Below, piece after piece: positions 13,604-15,642 of a stretch of DNA of 15,642 nucleotides (position 1 is its first letter; each line of letters opens with the position of its first letter). A program made the translations under genes and the position numbers. Where the stretch lies: assembly GCA_002391105.1 (NCBI GenBank), contig DGRT01000015.1:1-15642 (forward strand). The letters run 5' to 3'. Under the pieces are notes generated by a model. That model was not told the DNA's origin. It was given only the letters and a program-made list of their open reading frames with translations, and searched no databases. The stretch comes from Lachnospiraceae bacterium UBA4381 (GTDB taxonomy: Bacteria > Bacillota > Clostridia > Lachnospirales > Lachnospiraceae).

Positions 13604-14251
13604 ATGATTAAAGAATTTAAGCCAATATTCACATATATTCTTATAGCGGTAAATGTTTTCGTATTCTTTCTTGAAACGATGCAGGGAGGAAGCGAAAATG
13701 CAGAGCTGGCGCTTAAATTCGGTGCGCAATATACGCCTTATATTGCTGAAAAGGGAGAGTGGTACAGGATGTTTACCTCCACCTTCGTGCATTTCGGCAT
13801 AGAGCATCTGCTGGGCAATATGATAGCTCTTCTGGCTCTTGGTAATCATGTCGAGTTCTTTTTCGGCAGGGTTCGTTTCTTGGTAATTTATTTTATATCC
13901 GGTATCTGCGGTAGTCTGCTTACGCTGGTTTATGAGATGCATACTCTTGAGTTTGCAGTTTCCGCAGGTGCTTCAGGAGCAATCAGTGGACTTATCGGAA
14001 CTATGATCGTGTTCGCTATTGATCCTGCTCTGAAGAGAGAATTCCCACTACGACGTGTCATAGTGGGAATTGTTCTTGTTTTAATACCTATGAAATCCAA
14101 CGTCAATATCATGGCTCATCTGGGCGGAGTAATAGGTGGAGCCATTACCGCATATACGCTTTATTATTTCATGAAGAAAAATGGAACATTTATAGAGAAG
14201 GTAAATGATCCTCAGCATTCAGAGAATGATGATCCTTACAAAATGGATTAG
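13604..14251 (+). CDS. Rhomboid family intramembrane serine protease
   Basis: This 215-aa protein has about six membrane segments and the rhomboid catalytic pair: Ser124 in GASGA and His172 in NIMAHLGG. His68 and Asn72 (HLLGN) match the oxyanion-side HxxxN motif. It should cleave membrane-spanning substrates within the bilayer; the substrate is unknown. The C-terminal tail after about 195 is short, polar and acidic. The ATG at 13604 follows AAAGGG. It is 34 bp after pta with no terminator between, so it may be read through from the pta promoter. Its coding region contains a perfect 11-bp hairpin at 14040-14071, and a REP-like tandem follows its stop codon. Confidence 0.92.
   Translation: MIKEFKPIFTYILIAVNVFVFFLETMQGGSENAELALKFGAQYTPYIAEKGEWYRMFTSTFVHFGIEHLLGNMIALLALGNHVEFFFGRVRFLVIYFISGICGSLLTLVYEMHTLEFAVSAGASGAISGLIGTMIVFAIDPALKREFPLRRVIVGIVLVLIPMKSNVNIMAHLGGVIGGAITAYTLYYFMKKNGTFIEKVNDPQHSENDDPYKMD
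14040..14071. other. Perfect inverted repeat inside the rhomboid gene
   Basis: AATTCCCACTA (14040-14050) is the exact reverse complement of TAGTGGGAATT (14061-14071), with a 10-bp loop, and is followed by a T-rich stretch (TGTTCTTGTTTT). It codes for part of the segment EFPLRRVIVGIVL. In RNA it forms a stable hairpin that resembles an intrinsic terminator with an imperfect T-run. Confidence 0.7.
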
Positions 14252-14257
14252 AAGCGG

Positions 14258-14317
14258 GGTGACAGGGGGACAGGCACCTTGTCACATGGTGACAGGGGGA
14301 CAGGCACCTTGTCACAT
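14258..14317 (+). repeat. REP-like 30-bp element in perfect tandem (two copies)
   Basis: Identical 30-bp units at 14258-14287 and 14288-14317 each start GGTGACAGGGGGACAGG and end CACCTTGTCACAT. Each unit is an imperfect palindrome, with GTGACAGG pairing to CCTTGTCAC with one bulge. The junction also forms TGTCAC-ATG-GTGACA. The form recalls REP elements linked to IS200-type REP-associated tyrosine transposases in many bacteria. No such transposase is in the window. The second hairpin is followed by TTTTT (14320-14324) and could end the rhomboid transcript. Confidence 0.75.
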
Positions 14318-14341
14318 CATTTTTATTAAACGGGGGTGCGA

Positions 14342-14878
14342 ATGGAAAGATTTGATCTGTATGACATAAACAGAAACAAAACCGGTCTTTCTCTTGAAAG
14401 AGGTAATAAGGTTCCTGAGGGTTATTACCGTCTTGTAGTGCATGTCTGCATCTTTGGAAATGATGGCAGGATGCTGATACAGAAGAGGCAGCCCTTCAAA
14501 AGCGGCTGGTCCGGAATGTGGGATATAACGGCAGGTGGAAGTGCTACTGAAGGAGATACCAGTCAGTCTGCAGCCCAGAGAGAGCTGCTGGAGGAAGTGG
14601 GAATAGAGGTAAACCTTAAGGATGTCCGCCCGGCGATGACTATATATTTTGATGGTGGATTTAATGATATCTATACTATAAATATGGATGTGGATATAGA
14701 CAAGCTGAAGCTTCAGGAAACTGAGGTTGAGAAGGTCGATTGGGCTACTGAGGAAGAGATTCTGGAGATGCTGCGCAGGAAAGAATTTGTGCTTTATAAG
14801 TCTTCATTTATATCACTGCTCTTCTTTCTACGTAATCATAATGGCGCATTTACTCATAAGGATCCAACTAAGAATTAG
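14342..14878 (+). CDS. Nudix hydrolase
   Basis: The 178-aa protein has a Nudix domain with the box G66-x5-D72-x7-REL-L-EE-V-G-I (80-88). The first acidic position is Asp rather than Glu, while the core REXXEE residues that bind the metal are intact. It should hydrolyse a nucleoside-diphosphate-linked substrate. The overall pattern (VVHVCIFGNDGRMLIQKRQPFKSGWSGMWDIT) resembles the isopentenyl-diphosphate-isomerase-like/YfcD group of Nudix proteins, whose substrates are poorly known. The ATG at 14342 is preferred to a GTG at 14336 because GGGGGTG (14332-14338) is the likely ribosome binding site. It starts 25 bp after the REP-like tandem. No cotranscribed partner suggests a pathway. Confidence 0.88.
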   Translation: MERFDLYDINRNKTGLSLERGNKVPEGYYRLVVHVCIFGNDGRMLIQKRQPFKSGWSGMWDITAGGSATEGDTSQSAAQRELLEEVGIEVNLKDVRPAMTIYFDGGFNDIYTINMDVDIDKLKLQETEVEKVDWATEEEILEMLRRKEFVLYKSSFISLLFFLRNHNGAFTHKDPTKN

Positions 14879-14889
14879 TTTGTGCAGGA

Positions 14890-14938
14890 AGTTTTTTGCA
14901 AAAAAAGTGTTTTGTAAAAAAAGTGTTTTGTAAAAAAA
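14890..14938 (+). repeat. 16-bp A/T-tract tandem repeat, three units, after the Nudix gene
   Basis: Units lie at 14890-14906 (AGTTTTTTGCAAAAAAA), 14907-14922 and 14923-14938 (both GTGTTTTGTAAAAAAA). Each joins a T-tract to an A-tract, and the first contains the palindrome TTTTTTGCAAAAAA. It begins 12 bp after the Nudix stop codon. It may bend DNA or act as an upstream activating stretch for map, but a matching promoter was not found. Confidence 0.85.
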
Positions 14939-14984
14939 GTATCAGAGGAAATAAGGGTAATACATTTAGAAAAGAGGAAGCAAA

Positions 14985-15642
14985 GTGGCTAAGAAAATAG
15001 GACGTAATGATCCATGCTGGTGTGGAAGTGGTAAGAAGTATAAGGTTTGTCATGAGGCTTTTGACAGAAAGCTGGATATGATGTATCTTCAGGGACATAT
15101 TGTTCCATCTCGTAATATGATCAAGACTCCTGAGCAGATTGCACTTATAAAGGAAAGTGCAAAGGTTAATGTGGAATGTCTTGATGTTGTAGCCGACAGG
15201 ATTACAGCAGGTATGAGTACGGAGGATATCAATCGTATCATCAATGAAGTATGTGAGAAGCATGGTGCTATCCCTGCACCGCTTAACTATGAGGGCTTTC
15301 CCAAGAGCGTATGTACCTCTGTTAATGACGCGGTATGTCATGGTATCCCGGATGAAAATGAGATACTTTGCGATGGAGATATAATCAATGTTGACTGTTC
15401 AACTATTCTGAATGGTTACTTCTCTGATTCATCCCGTATGTTCATGATAGGAAATGTATCTGACGAAGCGAAGCGTCTGGTTGAAACTGTCAGGGAAAGC
15501 GTGTATAAAGGCCTCGAAGAGGTTAAGCCATGGGGCTTTCTGGGAGATATGGGACAGGCTGTTCACGATCACTGCAAGGCTGCAGGCTACAGCGTAGTAA
15601 GAGAGATTGGCGGTCATGGAGTAGGAATAGAGTTCCATGAGG
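14985..15642 (+). CDS. map: Type I methionine aminopeptidase with N-terminal SEC-C motif (3' end cut by window)
   Basis: The reading frame is open from GTG 14985 to the window edge (219 codons). GAGGAAG (14974-14980) is the ribosome binding site, and the start gives MAKKIGRNDPCWCGSGKKYK. This is a SEC-C zinc-binding motif with Cys11, Cys13, Cys22 and His23, common in clostridial Map. The peptidase domain follows. It has VCHGIP (substrate-site His), the metal-binding aspartates of NVDCSTILNGYFSDSSRMF, and the metal-ligand His of IGGHGVG. The enzyme removes the starting Met from new proteins, and the SEC-C motif probably helps ribosome binding. About 70 residues, including the last metal-binding glutamates, should lie beyond the window. 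Confidence 0.93.
   Translation, partial: MAKKIGRNDPCWCGSGKKYKVCHEAFDRKLDMMYLQGHIVPSRNMIKTPEQIALIKESAKVNVECLDVVADRITAGMSTEDINRIINEVCEKHGAIPAPLNYEGFPKSVCTSVNDAVCHGIPDENEILCDGDIINVDCSTILNGYFSDSSRMFMIGNVSDEAKRLVETVRESVYKGLEEVKPWGFLGDMGQAVHDHCKAAGYSVVREIGGHGVGIEFHE

Overview
The window looks like chromosome from a low-to-moderate GC anaerobic Firmicute. My best guess is a Lachnospiraceae member of the Butyrivibrio/Pseudobutyrivibrio kind, judged from protein style and gene mix: L-lactate dehydrogenase, phosphate acetyltransferase, a clostridial-type iron alcohol dehydrogenase relic, a SEC-C methionine aminopeptidase and a Cas12a-type CRISPR repeat. No rRNA, tRNA, integrase or intact insertion sequence was seen, so the taxonomic guess rests on family resemblance only.

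Region 1 (1-1880) is accessory DNA. It opens inside the leader-distal end of a type V-A (Cas12a) CRISPR array with six spacers. The array ends in a degenerate repeat and is followed at once by a promoter and a gene for a COG1672-type ATPase with a C-terminal PD-(D/E)xK-like domain. The cas genes must lie to the left, outside the window. Region 2 (1901-2373) is a scar holding a minus-strand short-chain dehydrogenase fragment and a plus-strand iron alcohol dehydrogenase fragment. The 5' halves of both are missing at their junction, as one deletion between divergent genes would leave.

Region 3 (2484-5392) carries a CbbX/SpoVK-type AAA+ ATPase with an unassigned N-terminal domain, a terminator, and a type-2 malate/lactate dehydrogenase. 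Region 4 (5472-10896) is a tightly spaced same-strand series: membrane diguanylate cyclase, short-chain dehydrogenase, two unrecognised proteins (124 aa soluble and 347 aa membrane), L-lactate dehydrogenase, and a NYN-domain protein with two OST-HTH/LOTUS domains. Region 5 (10897-15642) has a candidate small RNA or leader, murI, a 59-aa cysteine-containing small protein, pta with its own promoter and a palindromic putative operator, a rhomboid protease, a Nudix hydrolase and the start of map. Every intact gene is on the plus strand.

The most striking feature not explained by the genes is a series of short direct or tandem duplications placed just after, or across, stop codons. They follow the type-2 dehydrogenase, ldh, murI, the 59-aa gene, the rhomboid gene and the Nudix gene. 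Several copies include the stop codon and the last codons of the gene. The rhomboid case is a hairpin-forming 30-bp REP-like element in perfect tandem. Other points of interest are the array-adjacent ATPase, the double-LOTUS NYN protein, the two unknown genes next to the diguanylate cyclase, and a perfect 11-bp hairpin inside the rhomboid coding sequence.
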